Positions 44,859-56,178 are shown, numbered from the stretch's first letter. The stretch is 64,000 bases of DNA from Acidicapsa dinghuensis (GCF_025685685.1 NZ_JAGSYH010000010.1:1-64000), one strand, 5' to 3'. A program made the numbers and translations. Notes: generated from the letters alone by a model not told the origin.

Positions 44859-45962
44859 TTAGTTGGCGTCGATGGGGACGATGGCGGACTCGTTGATGCC
44901 GGCCTGGGGGTTCACTTGGAAATCCCATACGTTGGCGTTCATATCTTTTGAGTCCAGGATTTCGACCAACGCGTATTCGCCGATGGTGAGCGGCTCGGTG
45001 GGGGTGAGCTTGAGCCAGTACTTGCCGGGCAGGATTTCGACTTTAGTAGGGATGACGTTGTCCTGCTGCGTGATCTGGCCGGTGGGGCTTACCTTGACGG
45101 TGCCTACAATGCGGACGTCTCTGCGCGAGTCGACATGCACGATGGCAAAACCGCTGTTGGGCGATGTTGCGCCGCGCTTGCCGTGGGCGTAGGTCGATGC
45201 GCCCTTGGTATCGACAGTCATGGCGTGACCGATGACCTGGTTTTCAGCGGTTTTGCGATTGTCAGGGTCGTCGAGCGAGAGATAGAGGACAGGCTCATTG
45301 ACGTGGAGGTGAACTTTGGCTGCTGGGCCTTCCAACTCGACGCGAGCCATCTGGCTCTGTAGCGGGAGCACGCTGCGGAGACCGTGCTGGCGTGACATCT
45401 GAAGGTCACCCGTGGAAGGGACAAGTTCGACGAGCTGCGGCTCGCCCTGGTAGGTATCGAGAACGAAAACACCATCCTGATCAGGAAGGTTAAGGCCCCG
45501 GGCGACCTCGGGCATGCGGTCTTTATTGGCGGCGCGCTCGGCGGCTTCTTCCTTGTCGATTTCGCGGGCTTCTTCGACTGCCGGGGAATCGGCCTCTACG
45601 GCGGCTTGAGCTGCCTGCTGTTCCCATTTCTTGGTGGCGGGCCAGTCTACAAGATCGTAGGGCAGTTCTTCCCAGTCGCCGGAGCGTTCGACTGAGATGT
45701 AGCGAACACGATCGCCGATAACCTCGTACTTCCGAACGACCTGATAAGTGCCGTCCTTGAGAATGAGGCGATGATTGACCTGGACGCCAGGGACGTCCGG
45801 TTTGAGCGGAAGCTGCTTGCTCTGTTCGTGCTGGTCGGTGGATTGCGCGAGAGCCGGAGTCTCAAGAGAGAGGGCAGCCGTCAAAACAGAGAGGGTTCCG
45901 AGCAGGCACGCGCGAGAAAACGCGGCGGCGAACGGGCGTCGCGAACTGGATTTACGGGACAT
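44859..45962 (-). CDS. Exported protein of unknown function, 367 residues
   Basis: No family is recognised. A signal peptide (ACLLGTLSVLTAALSLETPALAQS) is followed by a short beta region (HRLILKDGTYQVVRKYEVIGDRVRYISVE), a helical, acidic-basic linker around residues 110-150, and a C-terminal beta-rich portion ending GEYALVEILDSKDMNANVWDF. The segment RLILKDGTYQVVRKYEVI is a recurrent pattern in acidobacterial exported proteins. Convergent with the ADOP gene and divergent from the small membrane protein gene at 46090. Confidence 0.65.
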   Translation of the reverse strand: MSRKSSSRRPFAAAFSRACLLGTLSVLTAALSLETPALAQSTDQHEQSKQLPLKPDVPGVQVNHRLILKDGTYQVVRKYEVIGDRVRYISVERSGDWEELPYDLVDWPATKKWEQQAAQAAVEADSPAVEEAREIDKEEAAERAANKDRMPEVARGLNLPDQDGVFVLDTYQGEPQLVELVPSTGDLQMSRQHGLRSVLPLQSQMARVELEGPAAKVHLHVNEPVLYLSLDDPDNRKTAENQVIGHAMTVDTKGASTYAHGKRGATSPNSGFAIVHVDSRRDVRIVGTVKVSPTGQITQQDNVIPTKVEILPGKYWLKLTPTEPLTIGEYALVEILDSKDMNANVWDFQVNPQAGINESAIVPIDAN

Positions 45963-46089
45963 CGCCGACAGTTTAGACGATGGACGGGCCGGTAGGTCGC
46001 GTGAATGGTGCGAAGCCGTTCCGTTTGATACTGCGAACGTTCCAGATTGAGAGTGAAATAGTCATATTCTGGTAAAGTAGGCGTAAGGG

Positions 46090-46413
46090 ATGAAACAGAG
46101 TACACAGCAGCAAAAGCAGGCATTTACGGGACGCAGCGCTAGTTTACGGCGCGTCACGACGATCGCCTGCCTGCTGTTGCTGACGCTACTGGCCTTTGTG
46201 CAGGTGGCACATGTACATCCAACGGCGGCAGATGCCGATCATTGCCCGATTTGCGTGGTGATGCATTCTGCGGCTCCTGTAGCCGCGGTTGCGGCGGCCA
46301 TTATTGTGGTTCACGCGTCGGAGCCGCTGGTGGTGCAGGAGATGGCATCCGTGGTTCGTCCTTGGCACTGCACCCTGTTCAATCGTCCGCCTCCTCAGGC
46401 CCGCCAGCTATAG
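46090..46413 (+). CDS. Small membrane protein with His/Cys cluster
   Basis: A 107-residue protein with one membrane segment or uncleaved signal (TIACLLLLTLLAFVQVA) followed at once by HVHPTAADADHCPICVVMHS, a cluster with His41, His43, His51, Cys52, Cys55 and His59 that could bind a transition metal. A second hydrophobic stretch follows (VAAVAAAIIVVH). The arrangement resembles DUF2946-type proteins found near copper- or TonB-linked genes. It precedes a TonB-dependent receptor by 207 bases on the same strand, suggesting a shared role in metal or cofactor handling; this is inference. Confidence 0.65.
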   Translation: MKQSTQQQKQAFTGRSASLRRVTTIACLLLLTLLAFVQVAHVHPTAADADHCPICVVMHSAAPVAAVAAAIIVVHASEPLVVQEMASVVRPWHCTLFNRPPPQARQL

Positions 46414-46620
46414 ACGATGCATGCGGCAGTTAAGTCTGGCCGCGGCAAATTGTTTCCTGCAGTTGAACTTATGTATGTGGTTCGTGGGCCCGATCTTCTG
46501 GATCGCTTAGTCACACGAAAACGAATCGCTACAACAGAAGATCCTGCAACTTCATTCGGGAAACATTAAACCGGCAAAGGTATCAAGCCGGTCTCTCCGC
46601 CAGATGGCAATGGAGGTTTT
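46414..46620 (+). other. Leader of the TonB-dependent receptor gene
   Basis: It contains a hairpin ACCGGC / GCCGGT at about 46571-46594 and a ribosome site GGAGG four bases before the ATG at 46621. I found no convincing cobalamin or other riboswitch core. Confidence 0.45.
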
Positions 46621-49371
46621 ATGGCTCGTTTTTGCGGCCGTTATTTTCGCAATATTTTGGTTTTCCTTTGTGTACTGGCAGTTGCCGGCGTTTGTGCGAT
46701 GGCGCAATCAGGGACGAATTCAGGCACGATTGCAGGCACGGTGACGGACAGCAGCGGGGCCCTTGTGCCGGGCGCGACGGTGACGATCCGGAATCCGGTG
46801 AGCGGCTACGAGAGGACAGCTAAAACCGACAACCAAGGACAGTACCGTTTTGCTAACCTGCCGTTCAATCCGTATCACATTGAAATCAAGGCGCAGGGCT
46901 TCAACGGGTATCACCATGATGTGAACGTGAATTCACCGGTGGTGATCAATGAGACAGATGCTTTGCAGATTGGTACGGCGGCGACGACGGTCACTGTGGA
47001 TTCGGGCGATCTGGTGGAGAACGATTCGACCGTACACACGGACGTGGATCGCGGGCTGATGGAGAAGATTCCGCTGGAGAGTCAATCGTCGGGATTGAGC
47101 TCGCTGGTGACGGAGACCTCGCCGGGTGTTTCGTCGGACTCGAACGGGCAGATTCACGGGCTTGGCGATCATGCTTCGAACACGTTTTCGATCGACGGGC
47201 AGGATATTTCGGATCAGCAGAGCAAGGTGTTTTCAAACCAGTTGCCGCAGAACTCGGTGCAGTCGGTCGAGGTGATTTCCGGCGCGCCGCCGGCGGAGTT
47301 TGGCGGTAAGACGAGCCTCATTATCCAGGTGACGACACGATCGGGCATGGGGGTAACGAAGCCGACGGGCAGCGTCACGACTTCGTTTGGGAGTTTTGGC
47401 ACGGCTAGCGGCGGCATTGATCTTAGCTATGGCGGGAATAAGTGGGGCAACTTTATCGAGGTAGATGGGCTGAATACAGGACGTTTCCTCGATCCGCCGG
47501 AGTTCAAGGTCTTTCACGCCAAGGGTAACGAGCAGAACGTCTTTGAGCGCGTGGACCGGAGCTTTACCCAGAATGATTCGGTGCATGTGGATTTCAATTA
47601 CAGCCGCTCGTGGTTTCAGACGCCGAATACATACGACAACCTGAATGTGCAGAATGTGTTGAGTGGAGGCGCGACGCCCGATCCGGTGCTCGGGAGCGTA
47701 GGTGACGCAGACCAGCGGTCTCAGATCGGCACGTTCAACATCGCACCGACATATACGCGGGTGATCAACACGGCTTCAGTGTTGAATTTTGGCGCGTTTG
47801 TGCGCCGCGATGCTTACAACTATTATCCGAGCAACAATCCGCTGGCTGACAGAGGACCGGCAAATCTGCAGACCTCGTCGATCTCGCAATACCGGACACT
47901 GACGAATTCGGGGGCTCATGCAGATTTGTCGTACTCGAAGGGCATACACAATGCGAAGTTTGGAGCGATGTATGCGCAGACTTTTCTGAACGAGAACGAC
48001 ACGCTTGGAATCGTTGATCCCTTGTACAACGCGCCGTGCGTCGATGCAAATGGGAATGCGGTTGCGGGATACGCGAGTCCGGATAATTGTGGAGACAATT
48101 TTGCAAATTCGAATTATCTCGCAGTGCTTGGGCCATATGACCTGACGCGCGGCGGCGGACTGTTTGCCTTTGATGGTCATAGCGATGTGAAAGAGCTTGC
48201 CCTGTACGCGCAGGATCAGATCACGCTGGGCAACTGGCTGTTTAATTTGGGCTTACGCGAGGATGTTTATAACGGGCTGACGACTGCAAACCAGACTGAA
48301 CCGCGGCTTGGGCTGTCTTACAAGATCAAGCCGACGAACACGGTGCTGCGGCTGTCGTATGCGCGCACGCTGGAGACTCCGTTCAACGAAAACCTGGTGC
48401 TGTCGAGCACGGGCTGCGAAAATGCGGTGCTTTCACCGTTGCTGGCATGTTCCGGAAACTCGCTTGGAACGCTGCGGCCAGGGTTCAAGAATGAGTTTCA
48501 CGCGGGCTTCCAGCAGGCGTTTGGGAAAAACCTCGTCGTCAGCGGGGATTACATCTGGAAGTACACGCACAACGCGTTTGACTTCAGCGTGCTCGGCAAC
48601 ACGCCGATCACGTTTCCGATCGACTGGCACAACTCGAAGATTCCCGGCCTTGTGCTGCGGGCTGATGTGCCGAACTGGCGTGGGATTTCGGGATATGTTG
48701 TGATGTCGTCGGTGGCGGCGCGATTCTTCCCGCCACAGGTGGGTGGCGCGGGAGCGACGGTTGGACAAACCGGCTTGCCATTCCGCATCGATCACGATGA
48801 GCGGTATAACGAGACGACGCATGTGCAGTATCAGGCTCCGTGGAAGTGGGGAAATTTCATGACTCCCTGGGTGAGCCTGAACTGGCGCTATGACAGCGGA
48901 ATGGTGGCTGGTTCAGCGCCGTGCTACAACCTGCTATCGAACGATCCGAACAGCGCTTGCGGAGACACTTCGACGACGCTGGATGGTCAACCCGCCGTGG
49001 ATCTGAGTCATCTGACCGCGGACGAGGAGTTCCAGGCCGGAATGGTTTGCAACGGCCAACGGGCGACGCCGGGGAATCCATTGCCGGCGGTTTGCCCTGC
49101 TTCGGAGTATTCTTCGACGCTGATTCATATTCCAGCGCCGGGAACGGGAGACAACGACAAGGCTCCCCCGCGCGTGGATGGGCGCAGCCTGATTGACGCT
49201 TCAGTCGGGCAGGACAACCTGTTTCACGGGGATCGGTATAAGTGGAGCCTGCATCTTTCTGCGGTGAACATCACGAACAAATACGCGCTGTATAACTTCC
49301 TGTCGACCTTCAGCGGCACACACTATGTGACGCCGCGGGCATTGACAGCGGAGCTTGGGTTTCATTTCTAG
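46621..49371 (+). CDS. TonB-dependent receptor with N-terminal carboxypeptidase-regulatory-like domain
   Basis: The protein of 916 residues has a signal peptide (ILVFLCVLAVAGVCAMAQ), a CarboxypepD_reg-like (Cna-B/TonB-associated) domain with GTVTDSSGALVPGATVTIRN, a plug region with DISDQQSKVFSNQLPQ and SVEVISGAPPAEFGGKTSLI, and a long beta-barrel ending with the C-terminal aromatic residue in AELGFHF, the outer-membrane insertion signal. The architecture is typical of acidobacterial oar-like transporters. The ligand is unknown; the upstream small His/Cys protein hints at a metal. The TonB box is not obvious. A terminator hairpin overlaps the end of the facing macrodomain gene. Confidence 0.93.
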   Translation: MARFCGRYFRNILVFLCVLAVAGVCAMAQSGTNSGTIAGTVTDSSGALVPGATVTIRNPVSGYERTAKTDNQGQYRFANLPFNPYHIEIKAQGFNGYHHDVNVNSPVVINETDALQIGTAATTVTVDSGDLVENDSTVHTDVDRGLMEKIPLESQSSGLSSLVTETSPGVSSDSNGQIHGLGDHASNTFSIDGQDISDQQSKVFSNQLPQNSVQSVEVISGAPPAEFGGKTSLIIQVTTRSGMGVTKPTGSVTTSFGSFGTASGGIDLSYGGNKWGNFIEVDGLNTGRFLDPPEFKVFHAKGNEQNVFERVDRSFTQNDSVHVDFNYSRSWFQTPNTYDNLNVQNVLSGGATPDPVLGSVGDADQRSQIGTFNIAPTYTRVINTASVLNFGAFVRRDAYNYYPSNNPLADRGPANLQTSSISQYRTLTNSGAHADLSYSKGIHNAKFGAMYAQTFLNENDTLGIVDPLYNAPCVDANGNAVAGYASPDNCGDNFANSNYLAVLGPYDLTRGGGLFAFDGHSDVKELALYAQDQITLGNWLFNLGLREDVYNGLTTANQTEPRLGLSYKIKPTNTVLRLSYARTLETPFNENLVLSSTGCENAVLSPLLACSGNSLGTLRPGFKNEFHAGFQQAFGKNLVVSGDYIWKYTHNAFDFSVLGNTPITFPIDWHNSKIPGLVLRADVPNWRGISGYVVMSSVAARFFPPQVGGAGATVGQTGLPFRIDHDERYNETTHVQYQAPWKWGNFMTPWVSLNWRYDSGMVAGSAPCYNLLSNDPNSACGDTSTTLDGQPAVDLSHLTADEEFQAGMVCNGQRATPGNPLPAVCPASEYSSTLIHIPAPGTGDNDKAPPRVDGRSLIDASVGQDNLFHGDRYKWSLHLSAVNITNKYALYNFLSTFSGTHYVTPRALTAELGFHF

Positions 49372-49395
49372 AGAGCCGGGGATTGGGGACCGGTT

Positions 49396-49421
49396 GGGCA
49401 GGCTTTAGGCCTGCCCATTTT
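49396..49421 (+). terminator. Intrinsic terminator after the TonB-dependent receptor
   Basis: Stem GGGCAGGC / GCCTGCCC with loop TTTAG (49396-49416) followed by ATTTT. It overlaps the stop region of the converging macrodomain gene (stop at 49405), so the last codons of that gene are part of the stem. Confidence 0.8.
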
Positions 49422-49941
49422 CCGTAACAGGATATTTTGCGAGCTGGCTGTGATAGGCGTCGAAGACGTCGTCGCTGAAGCAGGCGAAGGTCACCTGTTC
49501 GATGGCTGGATTTGCCTTAAGTGCGTAGAGGGTCTCGCGGACGGCGATTTCGGTAGCTTCGGGGATAGGGTAGCCGTAGATGCCGCAGCTGATGGCGGGG
49601 AAGGCGAGAGTGCGGAGATTGTGTTCGCGGACCAGGGCGAAGCAGGAGCGATAGCAGCTTGCGAGCAGATCGGGTTCGCCTTGGCTGCCGCCATTCCAGA
49701 CTGGGCCGACAGTGTGGATCACGTGACGCGCCGGAAGCCGGTAGCCTTTGGTGATTTTGGCGTGACCGGTTTTGCAGCCATGGAGCAGTCGGCATTCGGC
49801 AAGCAGCTCAGGGCCGGCAGCGCGGTGGATAGCTCCGTCTACGCCTCCGCCGCCGAGCAGGGAGCTGTTGGCGGCGTTGACGATGGCGTCTACTGTGAGT
49901 CTGGTGATGTCGGTTTTGAGGACGGTGATGCGGTCAGGCAT
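49405..49941 (-). CDS. Macrodomain protein (O-acetyl-ADP-ribose deacetylase-like)
   Basis: The 178-residue protein is a single macrodomain of the YmdB/MacroD type, which hydrolyses O-acetyl-ADP-ribose and removes ADP-ribose from acidic residues. The key segments are ITRLTVDAIVNAANSSLLGGGGVDGAIHRAAG near the N-terminus and AFPAISCGIYGYPIPEAT in the C-terminal half. The length equals the family norm (about 175). It is a lone gene converging on the TonB receptor; no Sir2 or ADP-ribosyltransferase partner is seen nearby. Confidence 0.93.
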   Translation of the reverse strand: MPDRITVLKTDITRLTVDAIVNAANSSLLGGGGVDGAIHRAAGPELLAECRLLHGCKTGHAKITKGYRLPARHVIHTVGPVWNGGSQGEPDLLASCYRSCFALVREHNLRTLAFPAISCGIYGYPIPEATEIAVRETLYALKANPAIEQVTFACFSDDVFDAYHSQLAKYPVTENGQA

Positions 49942-50093
49942 GGGAATTTAACCTCGGCTTTCCACAAGTTTAGCGGCGAACCGGTGAAATCCGGGGCTCA
50001 TTTGCGGCTTTTCACCTATCCCGGAATCTGTCATACTTGATTGTGCCCACCAGGTACGTCCAATCCCAACAATCCAATCCAGAGGTCGCAGCG

Positions 50094-51746
<1,653 letters not shown>

Positions 51747-51774
51747 TAAGCATTGACCGGTAACGGAAGCCAAG

Positions 51775-51803
51775 AACGCCGGGTCAAGCCCGGCGTTTCT
51801 TCT
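51775..51803 (+). terminator. Intrinsic terminator after pyrG
   Basis: Stem AACGCCGGG / CCCGGCGTT with loop TCAAG, followed by TCTTCTT. Confidence 0.88.
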
Positions 51804-52299
51804 TGCGCCATCGAGACGCTATAGTCTGCTTTTGAACGAGAGAAGATCCAGACCGCGTGCGAGCCTTATGGGTTACCTGATTGCCCGAAGGTAATTATCA
51901 AGAACAAGCTAAGGTTGTAACTGGTTATCGATGCCTGCTGTTTGTTTATTAAATAGACAGACGTTTTGAAAAGCCTGTAGCATCTCTGTGACATGAGTCA
52001 CTTGAATACAGAGGATCGTCAAACCGATAGTTAGTAACTATTTCCCGATTGACTTTATTAGCTTCTCGATGCCACTATCAGTGGCGAGACTTCCCCCAAG
52101 GTCGAATCAACAGAAATCAGACAGCTCGATAAGCGAATTATCTTTCGTTCGTCAGTGCCCAAGACCTGCCAGAGGTAAAGGTTGCGGGATAGCTGCCGAA
52201 GAAGAGGGCAAGCCTTTCGCGAGGCAAGTTAGCGCTCATCTGAGGCATATCAACTGATCGCGCATGGACTGATGAGAGTTGAGGCCGGGAGGCAGGTCT
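51804..52299. other. AT-rich intergenic region after pyrG
   Basis: No gene is convincing. A 63-codon frame at 52069-52257 lacks a ribosome site and motifs. The region 51890-52070 is AT-rich and probably contains the promoter of the membrane protein that follows. Confidence 0.5.
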
Positions 52300-52965
52300 A
52301 TGATGATGGGTCGTGCTTTCGCTACCCGTGAGCGCACCGCGTTCTTCCTATGCAATCTGGCGGGATTGGTCGTGCTGGTTTTGCTACGGCGGTTCTGGTG
52401 GGCTTCCTGGGCCGGAGCAATGATAGCTTATAACTGCTTTTTTGCCTGGTTGATTCTTTTCGATGAAAAGAAGAGGCGGCTTTCGCATAGCGTGTTCGGT
52501 ACCATCTCCGGCCACCTGTTTTGCGTGGGCATGCTGATTGCTTTTAAGTTCCTGATAGCGATGGCCATCACGAGTTTCAGCCGCTCTCAACCGGTGACCG
52601 CGTTCATGCTTGAATGGTATTTCCGGATGCGGATCCTCCGAATCCTGTTTCTAATGGCGATGTACGGGATGGCATTCTGGGAGCGGAGCTGGCTTTTCGG
52701 AGGCGAATCGAATGGTTCGCAAGGGGAGCCGAAGGGCGCGGCCCCTTCGATGTTTTCGCTCGAAGCGCTGCTTGGTCCGAAACCCTCTGAATTGCAGCCG
52801 GCCACCGGTGCAGATCACGAGGCGTGGGTTCAATATCGAGCTCAGAACCGCATTTCGTATGATCCGCGCTATTCCGTGAAGGATGATTTTGAGCGCTGGT
52901 TACGGAAGCGGGGGAAGTCAATGTACTCGGTCGCGACCGATGATCGGACGGCTTCGGGGGACTGA
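52300..52965 (+). CDS. Hypothetical membrane protein, about 221 residues
   Basis: No family is recognised. Predicted membrane helices: FFLCNLAGLVVLVLLRRFWW, WAGAMIAYNCFFAWLILF, LFCVGMLIAFKFLIAMAI and LRILFLMAMYGMAFW, giving about four segments in the first 130 residues. A hydrophilic C-terminal tail (from ERSWLFGGESNGSQGEPKG) of about 80 residues follows and ends in a basic stretch (FERWLRKRGKS). The ATG at 52300 has GGGAGG 7-8 bases upstream; the frame extends to a TTG at 52279. It sits between pyrG and kdsA and might belong to an envelope function; this is inference from location only. Confidence 0.6.
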   Translation: MMMGRAFATRERTAFFLCNLAGLVVLVLLRRFWWASWAGAMIAYNCFFAWLILFDEKKRRLSHSVFGTISGHLFCVGMLIAFKFLIAMAITSFSRSQPVTAFMLEWYFRMRILRILFLMAMYGMAFWERSWLFGGESNGSQGEPKGAAPSMFSLEALLGPKPSELQPATGADHEAWVQYRAQNRISYDPRYSVKDDFERWLRKRGKSMYSVATDDRTASGD

Positions 52966-53075
52966 CTCGAGGGGATTGGGCGGCTGCCCTTGGCTCGACG
53001 AGACCTTTCGGCACGAAGTTGGGTCGGTTAAGCCTCTGACGGCCGGCCCGCCGCTTGTGTTCTCATAACAAAGAT

Positions 53076-53897
53076 ATGAGCCGAACGTTTGAGATTGGGC
53101 CGGTACAGGTTGGGGCTGGGCAGTTGTTTCTGATTGCCGGGCCGTGTGTGATTGAGTCGGAAGCGCATGTGCGCAAGATGGCAGACGCCATTCAGCGGAT
53201 TACGTCGGACCTGGGCGTGCCGTATATCTTCAAAGCGAGCTACGACAAGGCAAACCGCACAAGTGTGAAAAGCTTTCGTGGGCCTGGGTTGGTAGAAGGC
53301 GCGCGCATTCTTGGCGCATTGGCTCGGGAAACAGGACTGCCAGTACTGACGGATGTGCACGAGCCAGGGCACTGCGATGTTGTAGCCGAGGCCGTAGATG
53401 TACTGCAGATTCCGGCATTTTTATGTCGCCAGACCGACCTGCTGGTGGCGGCTGGCAAGACGGGCCGCGCGGTGAATATCAAAAAGGGCCAGTTTGTTGC
53501 TCCGTGGGATATGCGTTACCCGGTGGAGAAGACGAAGTCGACCGGGAACGAGCGTGTCTTTCTCACCGAGCGCGGCGCGAGCTTTGGGTACAACACGCTG
53601 GTGGTGGATTATCGGTCGCTGCCGGTGATGCGAGAGTATGCTCCGGTGGTTTTTGATGGAACACATTCGGTGCAGCAGCCCTCGGTTGCTGGCGGTGTAA
53701 GCGGCGGACAGCCAGAGTTTATTCCGCTGTTGGCGCGGGCGGCAGTGGCAGCGGGCGTGGATGGGCTGTTTCTGGAAGTGCATGATGACCCGGCGAATGC
53801 GAAGTCCGATGGGGCGAATGCGCTGGATTTGAAGCGGTTGAAGCCGCTCCTGGAGACGCTGCTGGCGATTCATGCAGCGGTACCACAGCCTGCTTAG
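53076..53897 (+). CDS. kdsA: 3-deoxy-8-phosphooctulonate synthase (KDO-8-P synthase)
   Basis: The 273-residue enzyme condenses phosphoenolpyruvate and arabinose 5-phosphate to KDO-8-P (EC 2.5.1.55), the first committed step of lipopolysaccharide inner-core synthesis. Signatures: LIAGPCVIESEAHV, FKASYDKANRTSVKSFRGPG, VLTDVHEPGH, QIPAFLCRQTDL and FDGTHSVQQP. Cys24 in AGPCVIES, with His in DGTHS, Glu in LEVHDD and Asp in AKSDGANA, matches the metal-dependent class. ATG at 53076 preferred over the TTG at 53055. Its presence implies a Gram-negative outer membrane. The S9 peptidase starts 28 bases later. Confidence 0.97.
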   Translation: MSRTFEIGPVQVGAGQLFLIAGPCVIESEAHVRKMADAIQRITSDLGVPYIFKASYDKANRTSVKSFRGPGLVEGARILGALARETGLPVLTDVHEPGHCDVVAEAVDVLQIPAFLCRQTDLLVAAGKTGRAVNIKKGQFVAPWDMRYPVEKTKSTGNERVFLTERGASFGYNTLVVDYRSLPVMREYAPVVFDGTHSVQQPSVAGGVSGGQPEFIPLLARAAVAAGVDGLFLEVHDDPANAKSDGANALDLKRLKPLLETLLAIHAAVPQPA

Positions 53898-53925
53898 ATT
53901 GCACGCCGCCTGATAGCATGCGGCT

Positions 53926-56004
53926 ATGTTGAATACCGTCCTGTCTTCCAGGAAGCGCATTGCTTTCTGTGCGCTGATTTCTTTTTCTTTCTGTGCATTT
54001 GATTCTGTTGCCTCCGCGCAGGGGACGCTTTCGCGATCGCGTGTTGAGCAGGTACTGCAAGGCCTTGGGCGTGCGCATGGGCTCGGGTCTGTGGCGATTT
54101 CTCCTGATGGGACGAAAATTGCCTTCGTGAGGCAGGCGGAGCACAACTGGCAGGTGATGGTAGCTCCGTTTGGCGATTTGGCGAAAGCGGCGCGGGTGAC
54201 GGCTGCGAAGCGGGACGAAACAGGATGTAACGAGAGCAGCGTGGCATGGGGGCCGGACTCACGGCATCTGGCGTTTCTGGGGAATTGTCCGCTGGGTGAG
54301 AGCCAGGAGAATGTGTACCTGGCCACGTTTGAGAACGGCACAAAGTATTCAGTCGAGCGGCTGACGGACGCGCATGGCGAAGTTGGATATCCCAACTTCT
54401 CGCCGGATGGATCGAAGATCGCATTTCTGTATGTAGAGGGTGCGACTCGGGCAGCGGGTGCGCTGGCGGCGATGAAGCCGTGGGCAGGCGTGATCGGTGA
54501 GGATGGCGTGGAAGTGCAGCGCGTGGCAATGGTTTCCGCTACGGCGCATAATGCAAAGCCGGAGTTTGTTACGCCGGGCAATTTGCATGCGTATGAATTC
54601 GATTGGTCTCCTGATTCAAAGGCGCTGGCGTATGTGGCCGCTGAGCCACCCGGCGAAAACAACTGGTGGGTTGCGAAGCTCTACACGCAGCAGCTCGGCG
54701 GAGGTCCAAAGGCGATTCTGGCTCCAGCTGAGATTGCTGGGCCGCTGCATGGGCTGCAGATTGCCGTGCCGCGCTGGTCGCCGGATGGAAAGCAGATTGC
54801 GTTCATCGGCGGCCTGATGAGCGATCAGGGATCGACCGGCGGCGATGTGTGGGTGATTTCGTCTGAAGGCGGAGAGCCGCGCGATGTGACGCCCGATACA
54901 AAGACGAGTCCTGCGTGGATGGTTTGGAAGGGCGACGACGAGCTCTTTGTGAGTGAGCTGGCTGGAGGCAATAGCCAGTTGGTGGATATGAAGTTAGGCG
55001 GTGATGCGCCCCGGGTGGTTTACAGCGTGCCGGGTACAGTGGGCGACGGGCGCATGGAGCTAAGCCTATCGACGACGCAAGATCGCTCGGTGTTTGTCTT
55101 CCATGCGGTGTCGTTTGAACATCCAGTGGAGATTTATGCGGCGCAGGCTTCGGGCTCGGCCAATGATTTGAGCGGACTGAAGCAGTTGACGCACGTGAAC
55201 GATGGCATCACTCCGATATGGGGCAAGAGCGAATCGGTGAACTGGAAGGATGAGGGATTTGATGTGCAGGGGTGGCTGCTGTTCCCGGCGCACTATGACC
55301 CGGCGAAGAAGTATGGACTGATCGTGTTGGTGCATGGCGGGCCAGCGGGGGCTGCGCAGTCGAGCTGGGGAGGACGCGGGAGTTTGAGTGCTCCGGCGTT
55401 TTCAGCGATGGATTACTTTGTGCTGGAGCCGAATCCGCGCGGGAGCTTTGGGCAGGGCGAAGCGTTTACGCAGGCCAATCGCAAGGATTTTGGATACGGC
55501 GATCTGCGCGACATTCTGGCCGGTGTGGATACGGTAGTAGCGAAGTATCCAATTGATAAGGATCGCGTGGGACTGACGGGCTGGAGCTATGGCGGATTCA
55601 TGACGATGTTTGCCGTGACGCAGACGCATCGTTTCAAGGCTGCCGTGGCTGGTGCGGGCATCTCGGACTGGGAGAGCTACTACGGCGAGAACTCGATCGA
55701 CCAGTGGATGATTCCGTACTTTGGCGCGTCGGTGTATGACGATCCCAAGGTGTATGCGAAGAGCTCGGCGATCGATTTCATTCATAACGTGAAGACGCCA
55801 ACGCTGGCGGTGGTGGGTGATCGCGATGGGGAGTGTCCCGCGCCGCAGTCGTTTGAGTTCTGGCATGCGCTGCGCGACGAGCATGTACCGACGCAGCTTG
55901 TCGTCTATCCCAACGAGGGGCACGGATTTGTAAATCCCGAGCATCGGACGGATGTGCTGGTGCGGGCGCTGGAGTGGTTTGCGAAGTATATGCCTGCGGA
56001 GTGA
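53926..56004 (+). CDS. Exported S9-family prolyl oligopeptidase/DPP-like peptidase
   Basis: The protein of 692 residues has a signal peptide (IAFCALISFSFCAFDSVASA), an N-terminal propeller domain with repeated blade motifs (VAISPDGTKIAFV, PNFSPDGSKIAFLY, WSPDGKQIAFIG) and a C-terminal alpha/beta-hydrolase domain. The catalytic triad is visible: Ser554 in GLTGWSYGGFM, Asp near 634 in VVGDRDGECP and His666 in NEGHGFVNPEHRTD. It should cleave short peptides in the periplasm after specific residues. It follows kdsA by 28 bases. A diverged copy of its 3' end occurs at 59733-59810. Confidence 0.93.
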   Translation: MLNTVLSSRKRIAFCALISFSFCAFDSVASAQGTLSRSRVEQVLQGLGRAHGLGSVAISPDGTKIAFVRQAEHNWQVMVAPFGDLAKAARVTAAKRDETGCNESSVAWGPDSRHLAFLGNCPLGESQENVYLATFENGTKYSVERLTDAHGEVGYPNFSPDGSKIAFLYVEGATRAAGALAAMKPWAGVIGEDGVEVQRVAMVSATAHNAKPEFVTPGNLHAYEFDWSPDSKALAYVAAEPPGENNWWVAKLYTQQLGGGPKAILAPAEIAGPLHGLQIAVPRWSPDGKQIAFIGGLMSDQGSTGGDVWVISSEGGEPRDVTPDTKTSPAWMVWKGDDELFVSELAGGNSQLVDMKLGGDAPRVVYSVPGTVGDGRMELSLSTTQDRSVFVFHAVSFEHPVEIYAAQASGSANDLSGLKQLTHVNDGITPIWGKSESVNWKDEGFDVQGWLLFPAHYDPAKKYGLIVLVHGGPAGAAQSSWGGRGSLSAPAFSAMDYFVLEPNPRGSFGQGEAFTQANRKDFGYGDLRDILAGVDTVVAKYPIDKDRVGLTGWSYGGFMTMFAVTQTHRFKAAVAGAGISDWESYYGENSIDQWMIPYFGASVYDDPKVYAKSSAIDFIHNVKTPTLAVVGDRDGECPAPQSFEFWHALRDEHVPTQLVVYPNEGHGFVNPEHRTDVLVRALEWFAKYMPAE

Positions 56005-56178
56005 GTGCTTCCGGCTTCAGGCGTTGCGGGTGCAGGGTTGTTGCCCGGCGCATGGCTTCCCACAAGCTGACTTCTCAGGACTAATTCGGATGCGCGGCTC
56101 AGCGTCGGACTTTCTCAATGCCCTTCTCCTGAAAGTTGAGCGGTTTAGACTGGCCGTCATGGGGCTGTAAAATTTGCC

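Noticed and set aside
46414..46620. Cobalamin riboswitch before the TonB-dependent receptor
   Set aside because: The conserved riboswitch core sequence could not be found; only a simple hairpin is seen.
52069..52257. Possible 62-residue gene after pyrG
   Set aside because: No ribosome site, no motif and atypical composition.
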